From the NCBI GenBank assembly GCA_016868205.1, contig VGHR01000011.1, forward strand, positions 1 to 45,432: a stretch of DNA of 45,432 nucleotides, in the 5' to 3' direction. The notes under the pieces are model-generated. The model was not told where the DNA came from and made no database searches. It saw nothing but the letters and a program-made list of their open reading frames with translations. The translations under genes and the position numbers were made by a program. Shown one piece after another: positions 10,334-18,521 of this stretch. Origin of the DNA: Betaproteobacteria bacterium. Lineage in GTDB: Bacteria > Pseudomonadota > Gammaproteobacteria > Burkholderiales > Burkholderiaceae_C. Position 1 is the stretch's first letter. Every line of letters starts with the position of its first letter.

Positions 10334-10834
10334 TCAGCGCTTGGGCGCTAACAGGGTACCGCGGCACTGCGGCGCACCGCACCAGCACGGATACTCGGCC
10401 TTGAGCTTTTTGGTGTACGGTGCGTCAATCACCAGGCCGTAGTCATAGAAAAGCTCCTGGCCAGGGCGAATGCGCCTGAGGGCCTTGATGAACACCCGGC
10501 CTTCCTGCTCATCGGCCTCGCAGTTGGGCGCACAGCTGTGGTTGATCCAGCGGGCGGAATTGCCGCCGTACTTGGCATCGATCACCCGTCCATCGTCGAT
10601 GTGAAAGTAAAAGGTGTGATTGGGATCTTTGGGGTCGTGCGGATGACGCCTGAGCGCTTGCTTCCAGGTGATGATCTGACCGGTGTATTCAATGATCACC
10701 TCGCCAGGTGCAATGGCCTGCAGCGCGAAGACACCCAGCCCATGCACCCCCGAGCGACGAGTCTGTATGCGACGGCCCGAGGATTGGGCTGAGCGGCGGA
10801 TTTTTTCGGGAGCGACGGCTTTTGAGATCGGCAC
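10334..10834 (-). CDS. SET-domain protein-lysine N-methyltransferase
   Basis: SET proteins transfer methyl groups from S-adenosylmethionine to lysines. This compact 166-residue protein is nearly all catalytic domain: SGVHGLGVFA (28-37), NHSCAPN (98-104, AdoMet/pseudoknot), ELFYDYG (127-133) and a post-SET zinc motif C150-x-C152-x4-C157 (CWCGAPQCRG), all intact. The start is uncertain. GTG 10834 is the first usable codon before the conserved part but has no clear ribosome-binding site; the open frame continues to 11074 through the spacer and into topB. The stop overlaps the birA ribosome-binding site. It is divergent from topB, whose product carries a SWIB domain. The substrate is unknown. Confidence 0.87.
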   Translation of the reverse strand: MPISKAVAPEKIRRSAQSSGRRIQTRRSGVHGLGVFALQAIAPGEVIIEYTGQIITWKQALRRHPHDPKDPNHTFYFHIDDGRVIDAKYGGNSARWINHSCAPNCEADEQEGRVFIKALRRIRPGQELFYDYGLVIDAPYTKKLKAEYPCWCGAPQCRGTLLAPKR

Positions 10835-10860
10835 AGTTGAATTTTTGCTATGGTTATTTG

Positions 10861-10895
10861 GTGCGTGCGCGCGCGTGTGCGCACGCGTGCGCGCG
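10861..10895. repeat. 35-base alternating purine-pyrimidine tract (potential Z-DNA)
   Basis: Every base from 10861 to 10895 alternates purine and pyrimidine, mainly CG and TG/CA steps. It contains the perfect palindrome GCGCACGCGTGCGC. It lies in the 148-base spacer between the SET gene and topB, next to an A/T-rich stretch (10836-10860). Such tracts flip to left-handed DNA under negative supercoiling. The alternation is seen directly; the structure and any role are inference. Confidence 0.8.
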
Positions 10896-10982
10896 AGGCG
10901 GCATTGTAGGGGTGGCCCCCGCGATTGACTTGCCGGGGCCAATCGGCCTCTGAGGAAACCCAGCTTGAACGAAAGACAAAGC

Positions 10983-13862
10983 ATGACGACCAAAACACTG
11001 GTGATTGCAGAAAAGCCCTCGGTGGCGCAGGACATCGTGCGAGCACTCACGCCCACAGCAGGCAAGTTCGACAAGCAGGACGAGTACTTTGAAAACGAGG
11101 CCTGGATCGTGACCTCGGCCGTGGGCCACCTGGTGGAGATTCAGGCGCCCGAAGAGTTCGATGTCAAGCGCGGCAAGTGGAGTTTTGCCAACCTGCCCGT
11201 CATTCCGCCCTACTTCGACTTGAAGCCCATCGACAAGACCAAGGGCCGGCTCAATGCCATCGTGAAACTGGCCAAGCGCAAGGATGTGGGCGCGTTTGTG
11301 AACGCCTGCGACGCGGGCCGTGAGGGCGAGCTGATCTTTCGCCTGATCCAGCAGTACGCCAAAGCCAAGCAGCCAGTCAAGCGCCTGTGGCTGCAGTCCA
11401 TGACGCCGGCAGCCATCCGCGAAGGCTTTGAGAAGCTGCGCACCGACGCGCAGATGCTGCCCTTGGCCGATGCGGCGCGCTGCCGCTCCGAGGCCGACTG
11501 GCTGGTGGGCATCAACGGCACGCGGGCCATGACGGCCTTCAATTCGCGCGACGGCGGCTTTTTCCTGACCACCGTGGGCCGGGTGCAGACGCCCACGCTG
11601 GCCATCGTGGTCGAGCGCGAAGAGCAGATCCGCAAGTTCAGCAGCCGCGACTACTGGGAGATCCATGCGAGCTTTGCCGCTCAGGCTGGCAGCTACGCGG
11701 GCAAGTGGTTCGACCCGGCCTGGAAGAAAGACGCCGAGGACGCCGAGAAAAAGGCCGACCGCCTCTGGGACGCGGCCCGTGCGCGGCAGATTGCCGATGC
11801 GGTGCGCGGTAAACCGGCCACCGTGACGGACGAATCCACACCTAAGACCGAGGCCTCGCCGGCCTTGTTCGACCTGACCAGCCTGCAGCGCGAGGCCAAC
11901 GGCCGCTTCGGTTTTTCAGCCAAGACCACGCTGGCCCTGGCCCAAAGCCTGTACGAGCGCCACAAGGCCCTGACCTACCCGCGAACCGATTCACGCCATC
12001 TGCCCGAAGATTACCTGCCCGTGGTCAAGCAGACCTTCGAGATGCTGGGCGACAGCGGCATGAAGCACCTGGCACCGCATGCGCTGGTGGCGCTCAACAA
12101 GGGCTACATCAAGCCCTCCAAGCGCATCTTCGACAACGCCAAGGTCTCGGACCACTTTGCCATCATTCCCACGCTGCAGGCACCCAGCGGCTTGTCGGAG
12201 GCCGAGCAAAAGCTCTACGACCTGGTGGTCAAGCGCTTCATGTCGGTGTTCTACCCCAGCGCGGAATTTCTCGTGACTACGCGCATCAGTCGAGTGGAGG
12301 CGCATCACTTCAAATCGGTGGGCAAGGTGCTGGTCAACCCCGGCTGGCAGGCCATCTGGGGCAAGGAGGCCGAAAAAGAAGACGACGAGAACGCCAAGAC
12401 CCTGGTGGCGGTGCAGCCGGGCGAAAAGCCCCGCACCGAAAGCGCCGAGGCCAAGGGCCTGAAGACCCGCCCGCCGGCCCGCTACTCCGAGGCCACGCTG
12501 CTGGGCGCCATGGAAGGCGCGGGCAAGCTGGTGGACGACGACGAGCTGCGCGAGGCCATGCAGGACAAAGGCCTGGGCACCCCGGCCACGCGCGCGGCCA
12601 TCATCGAGGGCCTTTTGAACGAAAAGTACATGCTGCGCGAAGGCCGCGAGCTCATCCCCACGGCCAAGGCCTTCCAGCTGATGACGCTGCTGCGCGGCCT
12701 GCAGGTGGAGGAACTCTCGCGCCCCGAGCTCACCGGCGAGTGGGAGCACAAGCTCTCGCAGATGGAAAAGGGCCAGCTCAGCCGCGAGCAGTTCATGGCC
12801 GAGATCAACGCCATGACCGAAAAGCTCGTGGCCAAGGCCAAGGGCTACGACCGCGACACCATCCCGGGCGACTACGCGACGCTGGCCACGCCTTGCCCCA
12901 ACTGCGGCGGCGTGGTCAAGGAAAACTACCGCCGCTACGCCTGTGCCGGCAAGAGCGGCGAGGGCGAAGGCTGCGGCTTTTCCATCGGCAAGTCGCCGGG
13001 CGGGCGCACCTTTGAACTGTCCGAGGTCGAGCAGTTCCTGCGCGACAAACGCATCGGCCCGCTCGACGGTTTTCGCTCCAAGGCGGGCTGGCCGTTCACG
13101 GCCGAGATGGTGATCAAGTTCGATGAGGACGCCGGCAACTACAAGCTGGAGTTTGATTTCGGACAGGATGAAGCTGACAGCGGCGAGCTGGTGGACTTCA
13201 ACGATCAAGAGCCCCTGGGGGCCTGTCCGAAGTGCGGCGCGGCCGTACGCGAGCATGGCAAAAACTATGTCTGCGAAAAATCAGTGCCTACCCACGCTCA
13301 GGCGGTGCCCAGCTGCGACTTTAAGAGCGGCATGATCATCCTGCAACAACCCATCGAGCGAGTGCAGATGCAAAAGCTGCTGGCCACCGGCAAGACCGAC
13401 ATGCTCGAGAAGTTCGTCTCCAGCCGCACGCGCCGCGCCTTCAAAGCCATGCTCGCCTGGGATGCCGAGGCGGGCAAGGTCAACTTCGAATTTGCGCCGT
13501 CCAAGTACCCTGCGCGCAAGGCGGGGGCGGGGACCCGTACGGCCCCGGCGACCCAGGTCGGCGCCGCGCGCAAGAAGACTGCGGCGGCCAAGGCCCCCGC
13601 CAAGGCCGCCAAGGCGCCTCGCCAGGCGAGCGAAGCCTCCAAAAAGCAGCCCAGCGCCGCGCTGGCCGCCATCATCGGGCCGGCGCCCACCACGCGGCCG
13701 CAAGTGATGAAAGCGCTGTGGGACTACATCAAGACCCACAAGCTGCAGGACATCAAAGACAAGCGGCAGATCAACGCCGATGCGGCCTTGCTGCCCGTGC
13801 TGGGCAAGCCCCAAGCCAATATGTTCGAACTGGCAGGGCTGATCGGCAAGCATCTGGGCTGA
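10983..13862 (+). CDS. topB: DNA topoisomerase III with C-terminal SWIB domain
   Basis: A type IA topoisomerase that relaxes and decatenates DNA by single-strand passage. It has 959 residues from ATG 10983; a TTG at 10965 is possible. The TOPRIM domain has E10 in VIAEKPSVAQ and D110 in DAGREGE. The active-site tyrosine is Y332 in LTYPRTDSR. Two zinc-ribbon-like segments follow (CPNCGGVVKENYRRYAC; CPKCGAAVREHGKNYVC). A Lys/Ala/Pro-rich linker (about 845-890, KKTAAAKAPAKAAKAP) leads to a SWIB/MDM2 domain (about 892-959, LWDYIKTHKLQD, INADAALLPVLGK, MFELAGLIGKHL). E. coli TopB is about 650 residues and lacks this tail. Divergent from the SET gene. Confidence 0.95.
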   Translation: MTTKTLVIAEKPSVAQDIVRALTPTAGKFDKQDEYFENEAWIVTSAVGHLVEIQAPEEFDVKRGKWSFANLPVIPPYFDLKPIDKTKGRLNAIVKLAKRKDVGAFVNACDAGREGELIFRLIQQYAKAKQPVKRLWLQSMTPAAIREGFEKLRTDAQMLPLADAARCRSEADWLVGINGTRAMTAFNSRDGGFFLTTVGRVQTPTLAIVVEREEQIRKFSSRDYWEIHASFAAQAGSYAGKWFDPAWKKDAEDAEKKADRLWDAARARQIADAVRGKPATVTDESTPKTEASPALFDLTSLQREANGRFGFSAKTTLALAQSLYERHKALTYPRTDSRHLPEDYLPVVKQTFEMLGDSGMKHLAPHALVALNKGYIKPSKRIFDNAKVSDHFAIIPTLQAPSGLSEAEQKLYDLVVKRFMSVFYPSAEFLVTTRISRVEAHHFKSVGKVLVNPGWQAIWGKEAEKEDDENAKTLVAVQPGEKPRTESAEAKGLKTRPPARYSEATLLGAMEGAGKLVDDDELREAMQDKGLGTPATRAAIIEGLLNEKYMLREGRELIPTAKAFQLMTLLRGLQVEELSRPELTGEWEHKLSQMEKGQLSREQFMAEINAMTEKLVAKAKGYDRDTIPGDYATLATPCPNCGGVVKENYRRYACAGKSGEGEGCGFSIGKSPGGRTFELSEVEQFLRDKRIGPLDGFRSKAGWPFTAEMVIKFDEDAGNYKLEFDFGQDEADSGELVDFNDQEPLGACPKCGAAVREHGKNYVCEKSVPTHAQAVPSCDFKSGMIILQQPIERVQMQKLLATGKTDMLEKFVSSRTRRAFKAMLAWDAEAGKVNFEFAPSKYPARKAGAGTRTAPATQVGAARKKTAAAKAPAKAAKAPRQASEASKKQPSAALAAIIGPAPTTRPQVMKALWDYIKTHKLQDIKDKRQINADAALLPVLGKPQANMFELAGLIGKHLG

Positions 13863-13902
13863 TGCAAGGGCCCTATCGCCCGGAGGACGCGGCGCCTTTG
13901 CC

Positions 13903-15324
13903 TCAGCGGGGCGCCGGACTAAAGCGTACGGTCACACGCGCGCCGACTTGGGGGGCCGGATGGCCGCAGCTGCCCAGGCTCACCTCGGCACCGTGCTGTC
14001 GCACAATTTCGGCCACGATGGCCAGGCCCAGACCCGACCCGTCCACATTGGTGCCCAGGGCGCGATAAAAAGGCTGGAACACCCGCTCTCGCTCGGCCTC
14101 CGGAATGCCCGGACCGGTGTCCTCCACCATCAGGGTCAGGGACCGGCTGGCGGCATCGGCCGACAAATACACCGTCACCTGGCCGCCTTCCGGGGTGTAG
14201 TTGATGCCGTTGTCAATCAGGTTGCGCACCATCTCGCGCAGCAAAGTGGCATTGCCCTCGATGGTGCTGGGCGCCTGACCCGGCTCAGGGCCCTCGTAGC
14301 CAAGGTCTATGCGCTTGTCCAAGGCCCTGGCCAAGGACTCCTGAATCGCTTCTGCAATCACTTCGACCAACTCAACCTGAGCGGTGACCAAGGAACGCCC
14401 ACTGCTTTCGGCGCGTGCCAGGGCCAGCAACTGATTAACCGTGTGGGTTGCGCGCACACTGGCGCGACCAATTTGCTGCAGCGAGCGCTTGAGCTCTTCG
14501 GCGTCGGCCTGGCGCTGGGCCAGGTCGGCCTGCATGCGCAGCCCGGCCAAGGGGGTCTTGAGCTGGTGCGCGGCGTCGGCCAGGAAGCGTTTTTGCGTAC
14601 TCAAGGAAGCCTTGAGCCGGCTGAGTAAATCGTTGATCGATGAGACCAGAGGCGCCACTTCCTCCGGCACCGAACGCTCATCCAGAGGGCTCATGTCATC
14701 GGCCTTGCGCGCCCGGATCCGCCGCTCAAGTTGGGCCAGCGGTCGAATGCCGCGCACCAGGGCCAGCCAGACCAGAAGCACCGCCAAGGGCAGCGTAACG
14801 AATTGCGGCACCATCACGCCCTTGACGATCTCGGCTGCCAAGGTCTTGCGCTTCTCCAGCGTCTCGGCCACCTGCACCAGCACCCACTCGGGCGGCTGCG
14901 TGTTGACCATCGTCCATCGGTAAGCCACGCGCACCTCCTTGCTCTGCATCGTGTCTTCACGCAAGCGAACTTGGCCGCCGGTATCAGCGGACTCAGGGGG
15001 CAGCGGCAGGTCGTGTTCCCCGGCCAGCAGATCGCCGTTGCTGCGGCGAACCTGAAAGAAAATCTGGTCGCTGTCATCGGCCCGCAAGATCTCGCGGGCC
15101 GGGCCGGGCAGGGAAAACGACAGCCGCCCCTCGCGCACCATGAGCAACTGACTCAAGGCATTGACGCTGTGCTCGAGCGCTCGGTCAAAAGGCTTGCCCG
15201 CGGTGTTTTGCGCCACTAGCCAGGTCAAGGCTAGGGTGATAGGCCACAGCAGGAGTAGCGGGGTAAGCATCCAGTCAAGGATTTCCCCGAAGAGACTGCG
15301 CCGATCTCGCTTGAAGAGCTTCAC
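13903..15324 (-). CDS. Sensor histidine kinase (TctE/QseC-like)
   Basis: Inner-membrane kinase of a two-component system, 473 residues from a GTG start. Transmembrane segments lie at about 19-38 and 174-192 and flank a roughly 135-residue periplasmic sensor. A HAMP-like linker follows, then HisKA with phospho-acceptor H253 (FLADAAHQLKTPLAG). The HATPase domain has NLIDNGINYTPEGG (N box), DTGPGIPEAERERVFQPFYR and GSGLGLAIVAEIV. The organisation resembles TctE/QseC kinases. The partner regulator lies 63 bases upstream. The signal is unknown, and no tricarboxylate transporter adjoins it. It is convergent with topB. Confidence 0.92.
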   Translation of the reverse strand: MKLFKRDRRSLFGEILDWMLTPLLLLWPITLALTWLVAQNTAGKPFDRALEHSVNALSQLLMVREGRLSFSLPGPAREILRADDSDQIFFQVRRSNGDLLAGEHDLPLPPESADTGGQVRLREDTMQSKEVRVAYRWTMVNTQPPEWVLVQVAETLEKRKTLAAEIVKGVMVPQFVTLPLAVLLVWLALVRGIRPLAQLERRIRARKADDMSPLDERSVPEEVAPLVSSINDLLSRLKASLSTQKRFLADAAHQLKTPLAGLRMQADLAQRQADAEELKRSLQQIGRASVRATHTVNQLLALARAESSGRSLVTAQVELVEVIAEAIQESLARALDKRIDLGYEGPEPGQAPSTIEGNATLLREMVRNLIDNGINYTPEGGQVTVYLSADAASRSLTLMVEDTGPGIPEAERERVFQPFYRALGTNVDGSGLGLAIVAEIVRQHGAEVSLGSCGHPAPQVGARVTVRFSPAPR

Positions 15325-15387
15325 GCGTGAGCCTGCCCTGCGCGTGAAAGCAGGCGGGCCAGCCGGCCGCAGACAGTGGCGGGCATT

Positions 15388-16059
15388 TCAGGGAATCTTC
15401 TCGAGGCAATAGCCCAAGCCACGCACGGTGGCAATGCGGATCGGGCCTTTCTCAATCTTCTTGCGCAGGCGATGGATATAGACCTCGATGGCATTGTTGC
15501 TGACCTCCTCGCCCCACTCGCACAGGCGCTCAACCAGCTGGTCCTTGCTGACTAGGCGCCCTGCGCGCTGCAAAAGCACCTCCAGCAAACCCAGCTCACG
15601 GGCTGACAACTCGATCATTTGGCCGTCGATCGTGGCCACGCGCCCGGCCTGGTCGTAGACCATGGGGCCATGCTTGATGGTGCTGCTGGCTCCGCCCATG
15701 CCTCGCCGCGTCAGCGCCCGCACACGGGCCTCGAGCTCTTGCAGGGAAAACGGCTTGGCCATGTAATCGTCTGCGCCGTAATCGAGTCCTTTGACGCGCT
15801 CGTCGACGCTGTCGGCAGCGGTGAGGATCAGCACTGGAATGACACTGCCCCGGGCGCGCAGACGCTTTAGGACTTCGAGCCCATGCAAGCGCGGCAAGCC
15901 CAGATCGAGAATGAGCAGGTCAAATTCGGAATTGACCATCAAGGCCGCATCGGCCTCGGTCCCGCTGGCCACATGATCGACCACGGCGCCGGAGCTGCGC
16001 AGGGTACGCAGCAGACCATCGGCCAAAACCTGATCATCTTCGGCAATCAAGATTCGCAT
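15388..16059 (-). CDS. Response regulator, OmpR/PhoB family (TctD/QseB-like)
   Basis: DNA-binding partner of the downstream kinase, 223 residues. The receiver domain has acidic pair E7/D8/D9, phospho-acceptor D52 (LLILDLGLP), a conserved T/A switch (LTAAD) and lysine in AKPF. The winged-helix output domain (about 125-220) shows LSARELGLLEVLL, SNNAIEVYIHRLRKKI and IRGLGY-like VRGLGYCLE. ATG 16057-16059 is preceded by GAAGGAG at ideal distance, so the longer open frame to 16149 is rejected. The same neighbourhood beside recA is common in Comamonadaceae. Confidence 0.94.
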   Translation of the reverse strand: MRILIAEDDQVLADGLLRTLRSSGAVVDHVASGTEADAALMVNSEFDLLILDLGLPRLHGLEVLKRLRARGSVIPVLILTAADSVDERVKGLDYGADDYMAKPFSLQELEARVRALTRRGMGGASSTIKHGPMVYDQAGRVATIDGQMIELSARELGLLEVLLQRAGRLVSKDQLVERLCEWGEEVSNNAIEVYIHRLRKKIEKGPIRIATVRGLGYCLEKIP

Positions 16060-16189
16060 CACGGTCTCCTTCGAATGCCCCCCGGGGAGTATTCCTTGTG
16101 CCTCCTGCCCGAGGCCAGCGCCCTGGGGCAGGCCGCGTTTTCTGACCATTCTAGGCCGCTGTCGCGCCGGTCAACCGGACGGCGTCGGC

Positions 16190-16720
16190 TCAGGGCTCAT
16201 ACGCCCCCGCATAGGCCTCCAAGCCCAACAGGACCACCGTCGCCACCTGCTCGCCCACCGTCTGTGCGAACTCGGTTTGCGCCTGCGACACAGCGCGGTG
16301 GAAGGCCTGCAGCCACTGAAGGCCCGTCTCGGTAAAGACCACGCGCCGGGCACGGCCGTCCCGCGGATCGCTTTGTCGAAGCACCAGGCCCCAGGCCTCG
16401 CATTGGTTGACCAAATCGCCCATGGCCTGCTTGCTCATGCCGGCGCTCAGGGCCAAATCGCTCAAGCGCGAACCGCCGAGGGCCAGATGCCGCGTGATGT
16501 GAATGTGCGCCGCTCCGACCTGCTCCCGGGCGGCCAGGTTGGACAGGGCCAGCGGCACCTGCGGATCGCGCGCCATCAACTGCAGCACACGCGCATCAAA
16601 GCGGCGCAGGCTGTGCCCAAGCAAGCGGCCCAGATGCGTCAAGCGCCAGCCCGGATCGCTAGCTTCAGCCAAGGAAAGCATCGTCCCCAAATAGTAAGGC
16701 AAACTGACCAAAAAAGCCAT
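16190..16720 (-). CDS. MarR family transcriptional regulator
   Basis: Probable dimeric winged-helix repressor, 176 residues. The DNA-binding core is seen in LALSNLAAREQVGAAHIHITRHL and SRLSDLALSAGMSKQAMGDLVNQCEAWGLVLRQSDPRDGRARRVVFTETG, the usual MarR recognition helix and DxRD wing. ATG 16720 has AGG close upstream; a second in-frame ATG at 16681 would start at MLSLAEASDPG and also fits. An inverted repeat touches the first start codon and may be its own operator. It is divergent from recA. No efflux or catabolic gene adjoins it, so the ligand is unknown. Confidence 0.85.
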   Translation of the reverse strand: MAFLVSLPYYLGTMLSLAEASDPGWRLTHLGRLLGHSLRRFDARVLQLMARDPQVPLALSNLAAREQVGAAHIHITRHLALGGSRLSDLALSAGMSKQAMGDLVNQCEAWGLVLRQSDPRDGRARRVVFTETGLQWLQAFHRAVSQAQTEFAQTVGEQVATVVLLGLEAYAGAYEP

Positions 16721-16722
16721 TT

Positions 16723-16739
16723 ACCTGGAAACACCAGGT
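16723..16739. promoter_or_regulatory. Inverted repeat before marR, candidate operator
   Basis: ACCTGG (16723-16728) and CCAGGT (16734-16739) form a perfect inverted repeat with a 5-base spacer, ending 2 bases from the MarR ATG. Its size fits a MarR dimer site and would allow autoregulation. On the mRNA it could instead form a hairpin near the ribosome-binding site. Confidence 0.45.
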
Positions 16740-16748
16740 GATAAAGTA

Positions 16749-16764
16749 CTGGTCATGCATCCAG
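16749..16764 (+). promoter_or_regulatory. Candidate LexA (SOS) box upstream of recA
   Basis: CTGGTCATGCATCCAG fits the LexA half-site rule CTG-N10-CAG and is a near palindrome, 73 bases before the recA ATG. The usual T and A next to the half-sites (CTGT...ACAG) are G and C here, so the match is imperfect. recA is a classic LexA target in betaproteobacteria, which supports the assignment. Confidence 0.45.
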
Positions 16765-16837
16765 GCTGTAGATTCATCCACACAGTCGGGCGGCGCCCCA
16801 AAATTCAATTAACTCATTGATCTAAAAGGAGTTTTTC

Positions 16838-17929
16838 ATGGACGCAGTGGTCAAAACCCTCAACACCGAAAAAGCCAAAGCTCTCCAGGCGGCGCTCGCT
16901 CAAATCGAAAAGCAGTTTGGTAAAGGCACCATCATGAGCCTGGGCGCCGGCGAAACCGCCGAAGACATCCAGGTGGTGTCCACCGGCTCGCTCGGCCTGG
17001 ACATCGCCCTGGGCGTGGGCGGTTTGCCGCGCGGCCGCGTCATCGAAATCTACGGCCCGGAATCCTCGGGCAAGACCACGCTGACCCTGCAGGTCATCGC
17101 GGAAATGCAAAGGCTCGGCGGCACTTGCGCCTTCGTCGATGCCGAGCATGCGCTGGACATCCAGTACGCGCAAAAGCTGGGCGTCAACCTGCACGATCTG
17201 CTCATCTCCCAGCCCGACACGGGCGAGCAGGCACTTGAGATCGTCGACGCGCTCACCCGTTCGGGCGCTGTCGACCTGATCGTGGTCGACTCGGTGGCCG
17301 CGCTTACCCCCAAGGCCGAGCTGGAGGGCGAAATGGGCGATTCACTGCCCGGCCTGCAAGCGCGCCTGATGAGCCAGGCCCTGCGCAAACTGACGGCCAC
17401 CATCAAAAAGGCCAACTGCACGGTCATCTTCATCAACCAGATCCGCATGAAGATCGGCGTAATGTTCGGCAGCCCTGAAACCACCACTGGCGGTAACGCG
17501 CTCAAGTTCTACGCCTCGGTGCGCCTGGACATCCGCCGCACGGGCTCCATCAAGAAGGGCGAGGATGTCATCGGCAACGAGACCAAGGTCAAGGTGGTCA
17601 AAAACAAGGTCGCCTCGCCCTTCAAGACGGCCGAATTCGACATCCTCTACGGCGAAGGCATCAGCCGTCTGGGCGAAGTGCTCGATCTGGGCGTGGCCAG
17701 CAACATCATCGAAAAATCCGGCGCCTGGTTTGCCTATCAGGGCGAAAAAATCGGCCAAGGTCGCGACAACGCCCGCGAATTTCTCCGGGAGAACCCAGAG
17801 CTGGCCTTCGAGATCGAGAACAAGGTGCGCGAACATCTGGGTGTGCCGCTGCTGCCCTCGTCTGAGGCTGTCGAAGCGGCCAACGAAGAAGTGAACGACA
17901 AGCCGCGCAAGATCAAGCTGGCGTCTTAA
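16838..17929 (+). CDS. recA: Recombinase RecA
   Basis: RecA forms ATP-dependent filaments on single-stranded DNA, drives strand exchange and triggers LexA self-cleavage. The 363-residue product has Walker [10 protein letters not shown] beginning near residue 73, the conserved start [14 protein letters not shown], Walker [11 protein letters not shown], and the loop regions MSQALRKLT and [37 protein letters not shown]. The C-terminus is shorter and less acidic than in E. coli. An AAGGAG ribosome-binding site lies 6 bases before ATG. recX follows after a 36-codon ORF. Confidence 0.98.
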   Translation: MDAVVKTLNTEKAKALQAALAQIEKQFGKGTIMSLGAGETAEDIQVVSTGSLGLDIALGVGGLPRGRVIEIYGPESSGKTTLTLQVIAEMQRLGGTCAFVDAEHALDIQYAQKLGVNLHDLLISQPDTGEQALEIVDALTRSGAVDLIVVDSVAALTPKAELEGEMGDSLPGLQARLMSQALRKLTATIKKANCTVIFINQIRMKIGVMFGSPETTTGGNALKFYASVRLDIRRTGSIKKGEDVIGNETKVKVVKNKVASPFKTAEFDILYGEGISRLGEVLDLGVASNIIEKSGAWFAYQGEKIGQGRDNAREFLRENPELAFEIENKVREHLGVPLLPSSEAVEAANEEVNDKPRKIKLAS

Positions 17930-17951
17930 GCCCCCTACAGAAAGCAGCATC

Positions 17952-18062
17952 ATGCTTGCCATCAAAGTCCTCTGGGTTCTGGGCCAGATCAGTTTTCGCA
18001 GCCTGCGCCTGCTGTGGAGAGGCGCGCGGCAATTGGGACTCGTGCTCTGGCGCGAGGCGTGA
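17952..18062 (+). CDS. Candidate 36-aa hydrophobic/basic micro-ORF between recA and recX
   Basis: ATG 17952 opens 36 codons ending at TGA 18060-18062. The product starts MLAIKVLWVLGQISF and continues with a basic, tryptophan-containing stretch ending LVLWREA. It is mostly hydrophobic with spaced Arg/Lys and no acidic residue until the last few, as expected for a membrane-associated amphipathic peptide. Its stop overlaps the recX GTG start (GTGA), suggesting coupling. The upstream CAGAAAG is only a weak ribosome-binding site. I know no family for it. It could be a leader ORF that sets recX translation rather than a functional peptide. Confidence 0.45.
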   Translation: MLAIKVLWVLGQISFRSLRLLWRGARQLGLVLWREA

Positions 18063-18514
18063 ACAAACCACAGCCGCAGCACACCGCAGCGGCGCCATCA
18101 CTCAAGGGCCGGGCCCTGCGACTGCTGGCAGGGCGTGAACATTCGCGACTCGAGCTCGAGCGAAAGCTGGCCGCACATGCCGGCGAATCGGGCGAGCTCG
18201 AGCGCGTGCTCGATGAGCTGCAGGCCAAGGGCTTTATCAACGAGCAGCGCGTCCTCGAGTCGGTGCTTTACCGCCGCGCTGAGCGTTTCGGGCTGGCTCG
18301 CATTGCGCAGGAACTGACCAGCCGCGGCCTGAGCGGACAAGATGTGGAGCAGGCCTTACAGGGCTTGAAATCGAGCGAATTCGAGCGTGCCCGCAGCCTC
18401 TGGGAGCGGCGATTCGGCCAGCCGGCCGGCGATCCACGCGAGCGCGCACGCCAGATTCGTTTCCTGATCGGCCGCGGCTTCTCTGCGGAGGTCGCCCGAA
18501 GCATAACCGGCTGA
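18059..18514 (+). CDS. recX: Regulatory protein RecX
   Basis: RecX limits RecA filament growth and activity. With GTG 18059 the product has 151 residues made of helical repeats, the family's normal size. Characteristic segments are ALRLLAGREHSRLELERKL (residues about 17-35), ELQAKGFINEQR and ERARQIRFLIGRGFSAEVARSI. The start gives a GTGA overlap with the micro-ORF, with GCGAG just upstream. An ATG at 18014 also lies in frame, but its extra 15 residues overlap the micro-ORF and look unlike the family. Linked to recA as in most proteobacteria. Confidence 0.92.
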   Translation: MNKPQPQHTAAAPSLKGRALRLLAGREHSRLELERKLAAHAGESGELERVLDELQAKGFINEQRVLESVLYRRAERFGLARIAQELTSRGLSGQDVEQALQGLKSSEFERARSLWERRFGQPAGDPRERARQIRFLIGRGFSAEVARSITG

Positions 18515-18521
18515 TCCGAAG

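Noticed and set aside
10861-10895. CRISPR or tandem-repeat array
   Set aside because: It is a single dinucleotide-like tract with no unit and spacer structure.
11991-13256. Long reverse-strand open frame (421 codons) inside topB
   Set aside because: It is antisense to conserved topoisomerase sequence and its composition (His/Leu/Ala-rich, no motif) is typical of shadow frames in high-GC DNA.
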